From Paralithodes platypus (taxonomy: Eukaryota > Arthropoda > Malacostraca > Decapoda > Lithodidae), in assembly GCA_032716605.1 (NCBI GenBank), contig CM064518.1, forward strand, positions 38,871,039 through 38,935,038: 64,000 bases of DNA. The letters run 5' to 3'. The position numbers and the translations under genes are program-made. Positions within the stretch are counted from its first letter, which is position 1. Every line of letters starts with the position of its first letter. Below are positions 1-13,002 of this stretch, piece by piece. The notes beneath the pieces were generated by a model, which was given only the letters and a program-made list of their open reading frames with translations, was not told the origin of the DNA and searched no databases.

Positions 1-100
1 GTTTATGACTGACTGACCCGTGGCCTTAATGTGCCTCCTGGAACCAAAACATCATTAAGGCTAACGAGGTCATTATCATCACACGGCCAGTTATATGTAG

Positions 101-102
<2 letters not shown>

Positions 103-163
<61 letters not shown>

Positions 164-165
164 GG
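103..165. repeat. (GA)n microsatellite followed by G-run
   Basis: About 25 GA dinucleotides run directly into 14 G residues. The next 300 bases (to about 470) remain strongly purine-rich on the + strand with no repeat unit I can define. Reading frames here translate to Arg/Glu or Leu/Ser runs and are not genes. Confidence 0.95.
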
Positions 166-625
166 TGTAGGGGGAGGTGTTGCGAAAGTACCGGTAGTTC
201 ATGTTGGACAGATAGGACGAGGAGGCGTCGTGGAAGGGAGGGATATGTTGTGTACAGGGAGAGAAGGAAGTGGTATGGGGGAACGGAGGGAGGGAGAGAC
301 GTGGTGCAGGGAAGATAAGAGGTAGGAATGGAAGGGGTGATGAGGAAGGAAGTGGGAGGGAGGTGATGAGGTGGAAGGAATGGATGGGGGGGGGGGGAAG
401 AGAGAGGGACACCAGGCAGAAGGCAGGATGGAGCAGGGGGCAGATGGAGGTGGAAAAGGTACTGCAACTGCGACCTTCTGTATGTGATGTTGACGGTAGG
501 AGAATCGATAGTCTTTTTTATAATTAACTGATGTTACATGCGCTTATTCATATTATAATGAATAGGGACACACATCAAATCAAGAGCAGCATATACACAA
601 TTACACATATTTCACATTAAGAAGA

Positions 626-840
626 TTAACCCATTGACATCCATTTCATTATATTCTGGTAACTATTAGATAGTTTTATTCAGCTTAGGAAGGATGTCTA
701 CCCGTTAAAAGATTGCAGACTATCTCAATTAATCCTTTTATAACTAACATATATCCTTCCTAAGGTTCATAAAGTCGTCTAAATGCAGCTGATTTTTATT
801 AAAAGGCCATATTTTGCACCTGTCCAGTACAAAAACCTCT
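626..840. mobile_element. TTAACCC-type MITE (local family PB-2), degenerate copy
   Basis: The copy starts with TTAACCC and contains two facing copies of a TTAGGAAGGAT-like block (near 687 and, inverted, near 755), so it folds back on itself. The same arrangement recurs near 16912, 43748 and 59343. TTAA at the edge suggests a piggyBac-type target site, but the right end is diverged and no transposase is encoded. Confidence 0.5.
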
Positions 841-1627
841 GCATAAGTGGACACAAAATTTGAATTTAACCATTAAGTTTAGAAACTGTGAACACTAATC
901 AATGTACTGTCTATAAGCAACACTCATTCCCAAAACAATCGTTCGGATTTGGGAAGCAGCCGCAGACCACCCACATCTAAAACAAGCTTGTACGATAGTT
1001 TAGTTTTTTAATTCCATATAGCGTATGCGTACGCTCAGTCAACAATATCCCTACGCGCACTTCAAATAGCCAAATATCAGCCTAAAATCGTTAATAATTA
1101 ATCCAAAAATATCCCTCGATAACGCGAAATAAATGTTTGCATTATCCTAATATCCACCCAAGTTCAAACACGTGACCAAGGATAATAGAAGTAAGGATAG
1201 AGCTCATAAAGGAGCTCCCAATTGATCCCTAGTCTTGACCAAGCACCCCTGAAGATGGCTCTGCCATCGGTGGTACATCGTCTGCACACTTACAAATGTC
1301 ACTAGGAGCTGCCAGATGGCGTGGCGGCAGATACAAACATGGTATCAAAACAACACGGTCACAGGCTCACAGCTGTGTTGTTTATGGAAAATACAAGGCA
1401 GAAGCAAAGGAAATTCATATATCACTTCTTTCCCAAAGGTAAGGTGAAGTGCTTAGTCACAAGTAGAGGGTATCTACAAGTATACAGTATATAGTATACT
1501 CACATACGAGTATACAGTATATCATGGCTGACTGAATACAAGATTTCAGAGACATCATCTTGGTAAATAGCTGACCCATGAATGCTGGCATTTGTATCAT
1601 TACAGATGTTTTTTATGGCTCAAGAAC

Positions 1628-4111
1628 CTTGACTTGAACCTTGAACCTTGAACCTTGAAAGCAAACTTCCATAAACTTAGAGCTATGTTTAAAGAAACTG
1701 ACTGGAGCTTTTTAATTCACAATAACGACATAAATACATCTTGGAAGTTATTCGAAGCCACTTACCTAAAAGCAGTGCAAGACTGCATACCATCGAAAAC
1801 TCGGCGTCCAGGCCATAATAATAAGCCCAAATGGTGGAATAAAGATATTTCAAACTGCCTGCTTGCTAAAAAATTTGCTAATGATAGATTAAAATCCTCA
1901 CAAAATGACGAAGAACGGCTGAAATTTGTAGAGCTACGACGCAAAGCCAAAAAGTTAATTAAGCAAAGTAAAAAGACCTTAGAGTTACATATTGCGAATC
2001 AAAGTAAAACAAACCCGAAAGAATTCTATAGTTATATCAGAAAGAAAAAAGTAGTTACTTCAACTGTTGGACCGTTAGTCGATGAAAATGGAGAATACAC
2101 CAAAGACGAAGAACAAATGAGTAATGCCCTCAATACCTTCTTTGCATCAGTTTTTACAACAGAAGACCTCAGTGATATCCCTACACCATCGCCGATTCAG
2201 ATTGATAATTCAGATGTTTTAAGCAATATCACCGTTACAGAGATAGAAGTATTGAATTGTTTAGATAAACTCAAGTGATACAATCTCGCCTAGAGTTCTA
2301 AAGGAAGCTAAGGATGAGCTCTCTAAACCACTGACATTACTATTCAATAAATCCTTGCAGTCTGGAACTATGCCCGATCAGTGGAAGCTAGCCAACGTAA
2401 CACCGATATTCAAAAAAGGCAGCAAATCCCTATCCAGTAACTATCGTCCAATTAGCTTAACCTCAGTTGTATGTAAAATGCTAGAAACTGTCATACGAGA
2501 CAGACTCGTAAATCACTTAGAGGAAAATAACATACTTAAAGATACTCAACACGGCTTTCGTAAAAAACGTTCCTGTTTAACAAACCTCTTAGACTTCTTC
2601 CACGATATCCTCAACCTCTACGATGAGAGTAAAGCTGTAGATATTATATACCTTGATTTTCAAAAGGCCTTTGACAAAGTTCCCCACAAACGTTTACTGC
2701 TAAAACTAAAAGCGCATGGAATACAAGACGGTGTGTTGAAATGGATAGAAATTGGCTCAGCGACAGAAAGCAAAGAGTAGTCATAAACGGTAAGGCATCA
2801 AAATGGACCAATGTAAGTAGCGGGGTACCCCAGGGATCGGTACTAGGACCAATTCTCTTTCTAATTTACATCAACGACATAGATGAGGGTCTCACCTGTA
2901 CAATCTCAAAATTTGCTGACGATACAAAAATTGCAAATAGCGTACTCTCGAAAGAACAAGTTGACGATATGCAACACAATCTAGATAAATTGTCATGTTG
3001 GGCCCAAATTTGGCAAATGAGTTTCAATGCGGATAAATGTAAAGTACTACATATCGGATACCTAAATGAGAAAGCAAACTATTCGATGAATGGCACTCAG
3101 CTTAAGAATGTAAACAGAGAAACCGATCTGGGAGTAACAATATCGAGTAACCTAAAACCGAGTCAACAATGTCAGAAGTTGTTAAGAAGGCAAACAAAAT
3201 AATTGGCTTTATAGGCAGGTCATTTGAGCATAAATCCAAAGAAGTTATCCTAACCCTTTACAATTCATTAGTCCGCCCTCTTCTGGAATACTGCGTTCAA
3301 TCCTGGTGCCCTTATTACCAAAAAGATATAAACAAGCTAGAACGAGTTCAACGTAGAGTTACCAAAATGATACCTAGCCTAAAGAACAAACCATACGAAG
3401 AGCGTCTTAGAGAATTAAATCTATTTCCTTTAACCCAGCGCAGATTAAGAGGCGACTTAATTCAAGTGTTCAAAATCATCAAAGGCATCGACAATATGAA
3501 CTGTAGTAAGTACTTCACTATCGACCAATCTAATTACACGCGGGGAAACGGTTGCAAAATTATTGGTAAATCTTTTAACTCGCACGAATCTAAGAATTTC
3601 TTCTTCAATCGAGTTGTCAACTTGTGGAATGGGCTTCCCCGAAACGTTATAGACTGCATCACCGTTGATTCATTTAAACTCCGCCTAGACAAATATCTCG
3701 CATCAAACCCGCGACTGACTGCGTTTGTAAATGAATAACTTTATTTTATCCCCCCCTCAGTTACTAACCCATCTGTCCCCTACTAACTTCCTAATCCTGC
3801 CACGGACATTAGTTCCAGGGCAGTAATTCCCTTTCCAATGTTCCCTTACCCACTCTAAACCACTGTTTGGACACTTGATCCTCAGTGTTTTGGAGGACAA
3901 GCAACCTAGAAGGGTCACTGGATCTGTTGTTGCTTGATTTCCTTTGTACTCCTTTGTACATCAATCTGAAGACGAAAACACCTGATCAGCTGAACAAGTC
4001 CCGTGTTGTGTGAAGCAGCCACTTTTAAGATGACCAGTATAAGCGGGGTTGGCCGTCTGACGTCTGATGCTCAACAATGTACGGATGTTCAAATAATATA
4101 AATAAATAGCG
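1628..4111 (+). mobile_element. CR1-like element copy, 5'-truncated, with 3' region
   Basis: The extent covers the broken ORF plus about 370 bases of 3' sequence ending in an ATAA-rich tail (ATATAAATAAATAG near 4098-4111). The 5' edge at 1628-1659 is a short TTGAACC heptamer repeat, which may be the tail of an older element or filler at the truncation point. I could not find a clear TSD. Confidence 0.65.
1655..3738 (+). pseudogene. CR1-like non-LTR retrotransposon ORF2, broken reverse transcriptase
   Basis: This is the remnant of the polyprotein that makes cDNA by target-primed reverse transcription. Four open segments lie in different frames: 1655-2278 (linker before the RT), 2281-2780 (fingers/palm, with YLDFQKAFDKVPH), about 2745-3202 (GVPQGSVLGPILF, then FADDTK, the catalytic Asp pair) and 3169-3738 (thumb and C-terminal region, with LEYCVQSWCPYY). 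Frame changes fall near 2275, 2747 and 3170; segment edges overlap, as expected from small indels. The endonuclease domain is absent, so the copy is 5'-truncated. The FADDTK box and C-terminal pattern resemble CR1 better than RTE. The segment at 1655 opens with TTG, not ATG. Not functional. Confidence 0.88.
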
Positions 4112-5593
4112 TAATCTACTCACATTGTATTATATGCCATTCACTTGATCGGTTAGCTTTAATGTAAGACATACCCTTAATTTTATGTTCTTAGTTTGTG
4201 TGGAGTGAGAGGTTGGAATCACTTGCTTATAGAATATTATTCATAAATACACATAAAAACAATAAACGGTAGTGGAGAAATTCTCCTAGCATTGTATTGT
4301 GCTGCAGTGGTCGACCTGAATAGTAAACATGCAACATCGAGAGAAAATATATTTATAAACACGTAGCCTACAACATGAGACAAAAGATATGTTCCACACT
4401 TGATAATGTTGTTGCTGAAGGGATGTGTAGCCTATTTATTAGTGTATGACGTGTATGGGTAGAGCTGCAGAAACATATATTACTCGAGAGAAAGTCACTG
4501 GGATGATTGCTGTGGTTGTCTCGCATATTCCTTCGTGAGAGATAATTACGTATCGGTATGTCTTTATTTACTCCTCACCAATTAAGCAGTGTAAGTAATA
4601 TGAGGACCTGTATGATTCACAGTGTGTGTGTGTTTGATTATTTACTTTTCAGTAAACGTACGGACACTATGGGGAACATATATGGACGAAATCCATACAG
4701 GTACTGATACAAATTTAAATGTAAGGAACAACATCAATACAAGATATAGACGTTGAGTAACCTACACATACAGTATAACAAATGTATTATATTAGATAAA
4801 GTATTTTATACAGAAAAAGGTAAACATGCTGCACAAATACTAGATTGTATAGGCTACATGGAATGTAGCACAATATATTTAGTTGTAGTATATGGACTAT
4901 AATGTAGGACAATAATGATAATGACAATATGGGGATCACAATTAAAACATCATGAGTGACAACAGTATCCTACTATTTAGATATAGGCCTATACGAGCTA
5001 TTATAAAATGTGAAAAATTATGAGATATTGAGTAATGCAAGCGGTAGCGTATAGATATTATAAACTATATAGTTATAGCTCGAATAAACCATTTTCTAAA
5101 GAACGATACATTCTCTATTGAGGTGTATAAACTGTATAGTTACTGTTCGAAATTAACCGTTCTCTATTAGAGGGTGCTTGACGTTAGATGGGGTAAGTAT
5201 CAGGGGCCTATAACCAAATGCAGAGAGTTGCCTCCCCTACACTCTCCTTGCACGTGACCCAGAAGCCACGGGCTTACTGCCTTACTCACACTTTCGAGTT
5301 GTCTTCCCTGGTGTCTGGTTGTGTGTGAGGTTGTTCTGTTTTATCACGTTTGTGTTCGCGTGTCGTAGTGAGAAGGCTAGCGTTCTTGAAAAGGGGCTCT
5401 AGTCCTGACGCTATTCTTGACTTACATTTGGCTGGCTTAATAATCCAAAAGGGTTGATAGCCTCTGAAGTCCTATATTAACTACCAAAGTGCAGTAGTGA
5501 GTGAGGCGCTGGGAATGTTCGAGTGGAGGCGCTGAGGAAGGAGGGGACCTGGGGGCGAGGACAGAGGGTGAGTGTGATACTCATGTTGAAAAG
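4112..5593. other. Unassigned AT-rich DNA
   Basis: I see no credible coding region, RNA gene or recognised repeat here. A more GC-rich stretch at about 5160-5560 contains no open frame of note. Confidence 0.6.
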
Positions 5594-5755
5594 TTGTCAT
5601 AATAAATATATACACCATATGAGGAGGAGCACTTTATTGACGTTTCGCAGATAGCTTCTTCAAATCACTTTAAGTTAGTGACATGACAAAGCTATTTGCT
5701 AAACGTTGTCAATAAAGTGCTTCTCCTCATATGGTGTTAATATTCATTGTGATAA
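5594..5755. repeat. PLE-like inverted repeat (foldback)
   Basis: Two arms face each other: ACCATATGAGGAGGAGCACT near 5614 and its near-reverse complement ending at 5735, with homology reaching outward to both edges. On the minus strand the left arm reads TGCGAAACGTC then AATAAAGTG, a pattern typical of Penelope-like element termini and their hammerhead-like motif. There is no coding sequence. It could also be an unrelated foldback transposon. Confidence 0.55.
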
Positions 5756-7321
5756 TCTTGCTCTGCTGCTAATTTGGTTCATTGCCCCTCTTCACCCCCG
5801 CTCGTCTCCCCTTCCCTAACCCTTCTTGCTTTTACAACTCTCTCAATTTTCTCAAACTTGTTGTATCTCATGTTTTCTTCTTCCTCTTTTCCTCCCCGCT
5901 TCACCTTTTCCTTCGCTGACTTCGCCATAAATTCGTCTCGTGCCTCATCAACCACGTCTATCTTTATGCACGACCCATAGTAAGCTATTTCCATTGTTTT
6001 TCCTTCAGTAATATAATGAGTGTAGGTATGGCTATGGTGATTATTGAATCAGGTGGCGACGTTAATGTAGTGACGACGTAAGTGATATTTACCTTACAGT
6101 AATATTTTGTTCTGAATATGTGCCTGTCAGATAATACTCGTTGTCACAAACTCGTCACTTGAGCCACGAAAAGTGTAATTTCTTATTACTTCTACGGTTA
6201 TTTTACATTCTTCGCCAGCGATGTTGAAATAGAGGCCCTTCTTGCCACTGTTAGGAACCAACAAGACGCTTATAGACGCTTGTTTCACTCTTGCTATTGT
6301 TGATGTTGTTTATATTCTTGTTGGGCTTGATCAGCCAAAGTAACGGTCAGAAAGAGAGAGACTAAGAGAAGGGCTTGGAGCGGCTGAGTGATTGACAGCG
6401 TTCGGCGGAGACCTTTGGTGCTGTGCAAGGCTTGTTTAACCTCGAGACTTAATAAACACCCCGCCGGATATTTATTCGCAAAGCCTTGATCCAGCTCTAG
6501 CTAAGTTACTCCTCTGTCTTCGTAAAAACATTTCGTTAAAATAATTGTCCCCAATCTTTAAACCTAGATTATTTAGGAGGTACTGCACGTTGATGACACC
6601 CTGGTCTTCTTTAAAGTTGAAAATCAAGCTTCTTTGTTTTTAAAGTACAACACAATGATATATAATTCACAATGGATTCTGATTGCAACAATATACTTCC
6701 CGTTTTACACTTTCTTTTGGATATATGTCATGGGAAATTTTTGAAATACGATATGGGATTTTTTTTGCAAACCTACATGTCATGGTCTCTGCACCAGTTT
6801 CTTTAGTTATTGCTCTTCTGTTTTAAAGGTAAACTCGATCAGAACTTGTACATATTGCCTTTCACCTGACTTCACCATAAGAACTTTTGTAACAAGAAAT
6901 ATCGTTCTTAAAGAAGGTTCGTTTTAGCTAATTCATTTAGTTATTCAATTGTATATACTATTGTGAACACGTTTCTATTTAAAATGTAGCGGCCCAAATC
7001 ACGTATTTCAGCAGTGAATACGTAGGAAATCTATCTTGTGTTGCTTAATTATCGTGGTAAAATATGAGGCAAACTAGAAACTGCTCCAACAAAAAACGTT
7101 TGTTAGTATTACTCAAGTTTATATTTTAGGTTTATCAGTCCTAATCACGTATCTCAACAGTGACTAAAGACTAAATATATCTTATGTTGCCTTATCTTAG
7201 TAACATATGAGACACACTAGAAACTGCTCTAAAATCTAAATTTTTAAGTATTACCCTCAAATATATATTAGATTTATGCATTTGAGCAACTTCGAAGTCA
7301 ACAAATTATTTTCAGTTTAAG
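5756..7321. other. Unassigned AT-rich DNA
   Basis: Short frames at 5774-5994 are low-complexity Ser/Phe/Leu or Lys/Glu translations without family resemblance. No RNA gene or clear repeat was seen. Two loosely similar stretches near 6995-7080 and 7140-7215 (both with CACGTATYTCARCAGTGA and CTAGAAACTGCTC) indicate an old ~140-bp duplication. Confidence 0.5.
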
Positions 7322-7560
7322 GACAACCTACCGAACTTCTTGCTCTCGCCGATCGTATATTGTGACAAGTGCCCCGCTGCCAAGCTAGGAATTTTGGAAG
7401 CACAATACGAACTTTCAAAGCGAGGGTTAACGAGCATAGGGGTCATTCGTACAGGACAGACCTTCCACTGAACTCTCCTCCTCACTCAACTGTAAGAGAT
7501 TATACCTCTGTGTGTAATATAGCTATTAATATTGCAGATTTTAAGGCAATATAATATACT
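7322..7560 (+). pseudogene. Penelope-like GIY-YIG endonuclease fragment (PLE-A)
   Basis: Two frames join across a frameshift near 7380. The first ends with YCDKCPAAKLG, the cysteine-containing entry to the PLE endonuclease. The second continues FGSTIRTFKARVNEHRGHSY and then SPPHSTVRDYTS. This order (CxxC, (Y)xG-S/T, R..R..EH, a T/SxRDHS-like block) is that of the GIY-YIG nuclease at the C-terminus of Penelope-like elements, which nicks target DNA. The RT domain is missing and the last part of the domain is degraded. Not functional. Confidence 0.8.
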
Positions 7561-7905
7561 GTTCTAATTTATCACATTCATAAACTTGAGTCACTACACA
7601 TAAATAAATATAAACCCCTTATAAACAATAATCCGTCTGCTGCCATTCTAAATATACATTAACTGTTTCTTAACCAATGTGTTGTGTAGGCTTAGGTGTA
7701 TTTTTTAATGTTTCCCCTATATGTGAACGAGTCTTAATATTTTCATTGTATTTAATGCTTAAATTAGTATTTGTTAAAGTGTCCCGTATTATAACTACCA
7801 TATGACTTTATACATGGCATAATTATGTCTCCTCTGATGTTTTACACAGCACTGAAAATGGCATAATGTGAATGCCGAGACGGCTGGCCAATAAATAAGT
7901 AATGC
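7561..7905 (+). mobile_element. PLE-A 3' untranslated part and terminus
   Basis: AT-rich sequence follows the GIY-YIG fragment and ends with a hairpin-like terminus: CTGAAAATGGCAT near 7852, ATGCCGAGACGG near 7874, then CCAATAAATAAG. It resembles a decayed version of the CTGATGA-stem-GAAA plus AATAAA terminus of PLEs; the GAAA box is mutated to GAGA. Boundaries are approximate. Confidence 0.5.
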
Positions 7906-7928
7906 TCTGTTTACATGGAGTCTCGTCA

Positions 7929-7991
7929 CGTCATCTCTCTCTCTATATATATATATCTATCTATCTATCTGTCTATCTATCTATCTACTGT
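7929..7991. repeat. Compound (CT)n/(TA)n/(CTAT)n microsatellite
   Basis: A short CT run, then TA, then about eight CTAT units with one CTGT interruption. There is no adjacent element terminus of the ATTGCC type seen elsewhere. Confidence 0.9.
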
Positions 7992-9484
7992 ATATATCAC
8001 GAGCCATTCATTGTCTATCACACACTAAAGTATATCTAGTGAACTATCCTACATGTCAAGCCTAACTCCCCTACCAGGGTCTATGAAACTCAAGTCCGTG
8101 GACATGGAAAACAAACAAAGTTTTCCACCATTTGTTCGACAAAGCCAAAAGTTAGCCCGTGTGAAACTTTGTCAAGCCCGGCATCCAATGCACGTGTATA
8201 TGGACCATTTTGTTCACTTTGTTACTTTAGCGCCACTTTCTTCTTTTTTATTCAGAATACACGTGAATATGCTTAGTATTTAATTGGTTTCATGATAAAT
8301 TGAATCATGATCAATCAATGGTGTTATAAGTGTCTAACAAGTCAACAAATATAGACTACCTAATTCAACACACATGTCCGTCAAGATAATTTACCTCACA
8401 ATAGTAATGACCCTCATAAGTGGGTTGGTTGTGAGAGAAATCGGACGTGCTTCAGCCCCTAGTATTTGTGCATAATTCCATGATCTCTTATATTGTTACG
8501 TCTGAAAACTACAGACAGGTAAATTTATCTTGAATTATATTTGGCTTATAAATCGCCTTTACAGTACAAGGAAAAACGATAACAGTATACGAGGCTGCAA
8601 ACCGTGAAGCCCATCGAGATATATTGGACTTGTGTATTAAGCCGGGCAAGAAATTTAGTAGGAAGGGTGGAAGGGGAAAGGCTAGACGGGATAACTGATA
8701 CGATAAAAAATAATACACATACACTGGTAGATGGACGGAGAGAGAGAGATTGATTTTGTTAATCAAACTTGACAAACATTTTGAATCGCGAGCAGCCCAG
8801 TTTGTCTGAACAAAATCAAACCTACTTAGCAGTTTTCCTTTAATGTATTACCAAGATATCAAAGACCGCAACTAGTGGAATATTATTAAACTCTTCTGTC
8901 ACACCCTCACTTTCCCCTAGAACAAAGCGAACCGGTACATACTCGCTCAATAACACGCATACATGGACTTACTCCATTTTATTTCACGTATATATTGCCC
9001 CCATGTTCATGTAATTTACCTCTCCCTGGTTTTGTGACCCTGGGAAAAAATTAGTATTCACACCAAAAAGGAATGAATAATGATACTTTCGTATATACAG
9101 TATAAGAAAATCTTACTATATTATATTTTGCTCTTTCAATATACTGGCATATTATAATTCCTATAGTATCATATATATAATTTTTTCATATTAGACGATT
9201 AATAATATGCAAATTCCTGTTGAAACGTATCATAATAATTACTAAAGCATATTGTAGATTCAGTATAGTCGTTCTTACTCAGACAACGACTGCCGCTACC
9301 TGCAATGAAAACAAATAATAATAAAGCGTTCAATTGTAACACAGAAGATAAACATGCTGTAATTTGTGTGTTTCAATTGTGTACGGGTTATAATTGGGCT
9401 GGATAAGCTGATTAACACTGCGCAAATGTACCATTCTTGTTAGAATTAATCGTTCAATAAATACAGAGTGTTCTCCTCTAAATT
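7992..9484. other. Unassigned AT-rich DNA
   Basis: A 76-codon frame at 8053-8283 has no recognisable domain. Its DNA contains short facing AAAG-rich blocks and may be an old repeat. I see no RNA gene or supported coding sequence. Confidence 0.5.
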
Positions 9485-9486
9485 AA

Positions 9487-10722
9487 TTATCTATCTATTG
9501 CCGGACGCCGTAATATCCGAAGGGGTGGCTACATACAAGACGGCCCCAGTCAGTCGACGCCCCTTCTCCCATCCAGCACCGCCTTCACTCATATACTTCT
9601 TAACTCCATCCTTCCACCTCTTACTCGGTCTACCTCTCTCTCTCTGTCCTTCCACCTCACTCTCGTACACCCTCTTAGTCATTCTCTCGCTTCCCATACG
9701 TTCCACATGGCCGAACCATCTCAAGGTGTACCTTTTCACACTTTCCAGCACATCAACATCCGCACCACACCTCTCTTGTACTTCCTCATTTGTCTGTCTA
9801 TCCCTCCATGTAACTCCGCACGCACTTCTCAAGTAACTCATTTCCACCCCTCTCACTCTTGGTCGGAGTTTCTCCACCAACGTCCATGCTTCGCTCCCGT
9901 AAGTCAATGTCAGGATTACCACACTGTCATGCAAGAACTTCTTTACTTCCATGCTGACCACCCTATTTCTTGTTACTGTTTTCCACGTTCCTACAACCTT
10001 CTTCCCCTGTTGCACCCTCTCCCGCACTTCTTCATCCATACTACCATCTTTACTTAACACACTGCCCAAATACTTTAAAGAGCTAATATGCTCCATAGCC
10101 TGACCGTTCAACCTCACCTCACACTCTGTGGCTGCAACCCTTTCAAAGACCATAACCTTGCTCTTCCCGACATTTACCTTTAGATTCTGTTTTTCACACA
10201 CTATTCCAAACATATTTAACAGCTCCTGCAACTCCTATTCATTATCGCTCATAAGAACTGTATCATCAGCAAACAGCAGTACAGGCAACTTCCAACTGTT
10301 TCCTTCCCTTATCAGAGGTACACCAAATTCCACGGCTCTTCCTTGTCTTTCTGTCATGACTCCATCCATATAATATATTGAACAACCATGGGGACATCAA
10401 ACACCCTTTATTCCCTAACCCAACATTCAGATCAAAGAACTCTCTCTGCTCATTTTCAACACGTACTGACACCTTTGCACCCTCATACATGCTCTTCACT
10501 GCTTTCAGCAACTTACTGTCCACTCCATATATTCTCAGTACTTTCCACATACCTTATCCATCTACTTTGTCATAGGCCATCTCCAAGTCCATAAAGGCAG
10601 CATACAACTTATGCCCCTTCTCCAGATATTTCTCCACAACTCATTTCAGGGAAAAAATCTGATCTACGCATCATCTTCCCTTCCTAAACCTGCCCTGCTC
10701 GTCACCTATCCATTTAATATAT
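9487..10722 (-). pseudogene. RTE-like reverse transcriptase fragment (RTE-A copy 1)
   Basis: On the minus strand, 10266-10550 carries the palm region (MWKVLRIYG, a decayed GLxxGCxMSPWLF) and 9491-10231 carries the C-terminal region (YLGSVLSKDGSMDEEVRERV, YGSEAWTL, ACGVTWRDRQTNEE, RWFGHVERM, RGRPSKRWKDG). This order is found in RTE-like elements of arthropods. The copy is 5'-truncated into the TA tract at 10730 and has several stops and frame changes; the region from 10550 to 10722 is out of frame with in-frame stops. The 3' end (low coordinates) is the ATTGCCGGACGCCG terminus followed by CTAT units. It is more diverged than the copies at 13013 and 47020. Confidence 0.85.
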
Positions 10723-10729
10723 TATAAGA

Positions 10730-10769
10730 TAAAATATATATATACTGTATATACAGTATACAGTATATA

Positions 10770-10821
<52 letters not shown>
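10730..10821. repeat. (TA)n microsatellite with ACTGTATA palindromes
   Basis: A long TA run with embedded ACTGTATATACAGT palindromes. It marks the 5' truncation of the adjacent RTE-A copy. Confidence 0.95.
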
Positions 10822-11226
10822 AACCTGTTTCGCCTGACAAAACGCAGAATGAAAGGGGCTTTAATAAATTGAAGTATATGTAATATTCATTGGTCATGAT
10901 AATCTGGATGTTAGTAAGGACTTAACAGTTGACCAGTCAATTACAAAGGGGGCAATGGCTTCAAGATTGTTGGACAACGATTAAAATCAAATCAGACAAA
11001 CAAATATTTGTCAATCACGTCATAGGTAATTGGAATTATTCGTGACGAGACGTTAGTAGTATCAACTTTCAAAATGTGTGTTGATAAATTTAAAAAATCC
11101 AACTCTCGCCTAGTTAAATTCATAACTGAATAAATGATGTATATTGAGCGAGTACATAAGTGTGTTGGTTTTCGTTCGAACCAGTCGGTCTGTTACTGTT
11201 CGCATTCTTGTCAATGAGAAACGACA
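10822..11226. other. Unassigned AT-rich DNA
   Basis: No supported gene, RNA or repeat was identified between the TA tract and the MITE that starts at 11227. Confidence 0.5.
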
Positions 11227-11540
11227 TTAAGGGAGCCCACCTCGCTTTTGTTGTCTATCCAGGTGTCAATATTTTTCTGACGAGCGGTAGCGAGCCAGCA
11301 TATATATATTTTTGTTTTGACAGCAAGCTAGATTTGTACATTTTTCGATAGAACAATGTCTCCGGCAAAGCCGGATTTCTCCATAAAATGCTGGCTCGCT
11401 ATCGCTCGCCAGGAAGAAATCGACACCTTGATTGGGATAAACGTCTGAAAACAGTTGGCTGAATGGGGACGAATGGACACAAGCCAAAGAAAGAGAGAAA
11501 AGGAGAGAAAGATAAACAAAAACCTGGTTACCCCCCTTAA
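11227..11540. mobile_element. Palindromic TTAA MITE (PB-1 copy 1)
   Basis: TTAA lies at both ends (11227 and 11537), and the termini read TTAAGGG...CACC and GGTTACCCCCCTTAA. The interior is a near-palindrome: GCGGTAGCGAGCCAGC faces GCTGGCTCGCTATCGC. Compared with copies at 24171 and 33143, the left arm lacks about 70 bases (the TTTCTCTTTCTCT...GTATCCATTC part). TTAA target sites are known from piggyBac elements, so it is probably a non-autonomous relative. No transposase is encoded. Confidence 0.8.
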
Positions 11541-11640
11541 AAATGTATCATAAAATGTACGGTAGATATTGTATCATTTCCACGAATGTGTATAATCATA
11601 TTAGGTATATTCAGTGACCAAATTTAAACCACGTCCCCCA

Positions 11641-11646
<6 letters not shown>

Positions 11647-11715
<69 letters not shown>
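11647..11715. repeat. (TC)n microsatellite
   Basis: About 34 uninterrupted TC units. Confidence 0.97.
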
Positions 11716-11717
<2 letters not shown>

Positions 11718-12218
11718 ATTGATCCAGATAGCCCCTTAGACCTCGTCTCCAGGTTGCTGAGTCAAAAGATAATGTTTTCACTTCATACTTTATCAAGTTT
11801 TTCCAGGAAAACTTTGACCCTTGGTCTTGGTTTAATTGGTGAACACACCTGGAGGACTCGTCCGTAATCCACTGGAATAGAAGTCTATTTTCCCAATACT
11901 TGAAGCTGTTGGAGACTAGAATAGTAATTTGTTCTCTTAATATTGTTGTACATGTTCGTTCACATTGGTATGTACTATGTACTGTACCGGTACTTATTTA
12001 TCATAATTGCCGAAGCAAATGTTTACTGTAATCTGCTCTATTTTTGTTCAAACACTGTCATACATACGCGCTAGGTTGATGATTTATTTTGTACTTATGT
12101 TTACTGTGTGTATACGCTTAAGTATGTGTGGATGTGCATTCATCTTTATAACAATGTGGGTGTATATGCATGTTATGTAAGTGAGTTTATATTTATTTGT
12201 AATTCCAGAGATCCTTTG

Positions 12219-12249
<31 letters not shown>

Positions 12250-13002
12250 CATTAACACGGGCCTAAGGAAGACCGGGGTCCTTGTATATTTTCCAGTTTC
12301 AATTTTCACTGAGAAATAACCTCCGTGAATAAATTAGTACGACTGAGTCCCTCTAATTCCCAACCACCGGGAGAGCTGACTCTGTATAATTATTCGAACT
12401 TCGTTATCAAACTAACTACTGTATATTAAGATATAAGAATGAATCTGTGACTTCGGCAATGTGCGGGCGGATAAGTCACTTCGTCACAGGTCACGTCACT
12501 TACAATCACTTCACCCACATTTTAATCTCATTCGCCTATAGCAAACCTAGCCTTACAAAACTGTAACTAACACAAAACTGCATAACTTGTCGAGAGGTGC
12601 TTCTTTTTCTCAACCACAATAAACCGTGAATAATTGTCCTAACGAAGTTAATGTAGTTTATGTAATAGACACTACCGACATTTGTCATGCTAGCCTAACA
12701 ACGTATTCTTTATATTTTGTAACTGAAACCTATAGCAAGCATTCCCTTCGACCATGAGAGCTAAATATTCCTCCCCGCACTATCCTGTCGGTAATGTTTG
12801 AGAGTGGTCTAGGAAATACATGCCGCCACCACAACACCATTTTCAACTGAACGTGACCGACCATCCGTTTGCCTAATCGACCTATTAGTTTCCCGCTATG
12901 TAGGTGTGTGCCATTGGATATGTCTCCTCACCAACAAGGGCTAAGCTTATTTTGATTTTGTAGAATTTGATCGATATGAGTATTTTATGTTGCTTTAGAA
13001 AG
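11716..13002. other. Unassigned DNA with a short (TA)n tract
   Basis: A TA run of about 26 bases lies at 12218-12245. The rest has no credible coding region or recognised repeat. Confidence 0.5.

Noticed and set aside
8053..8283. 76-codon + frame as a small protein
   Set aside because: No family resemblance or start context; short internal facing words suggest an old repeat.
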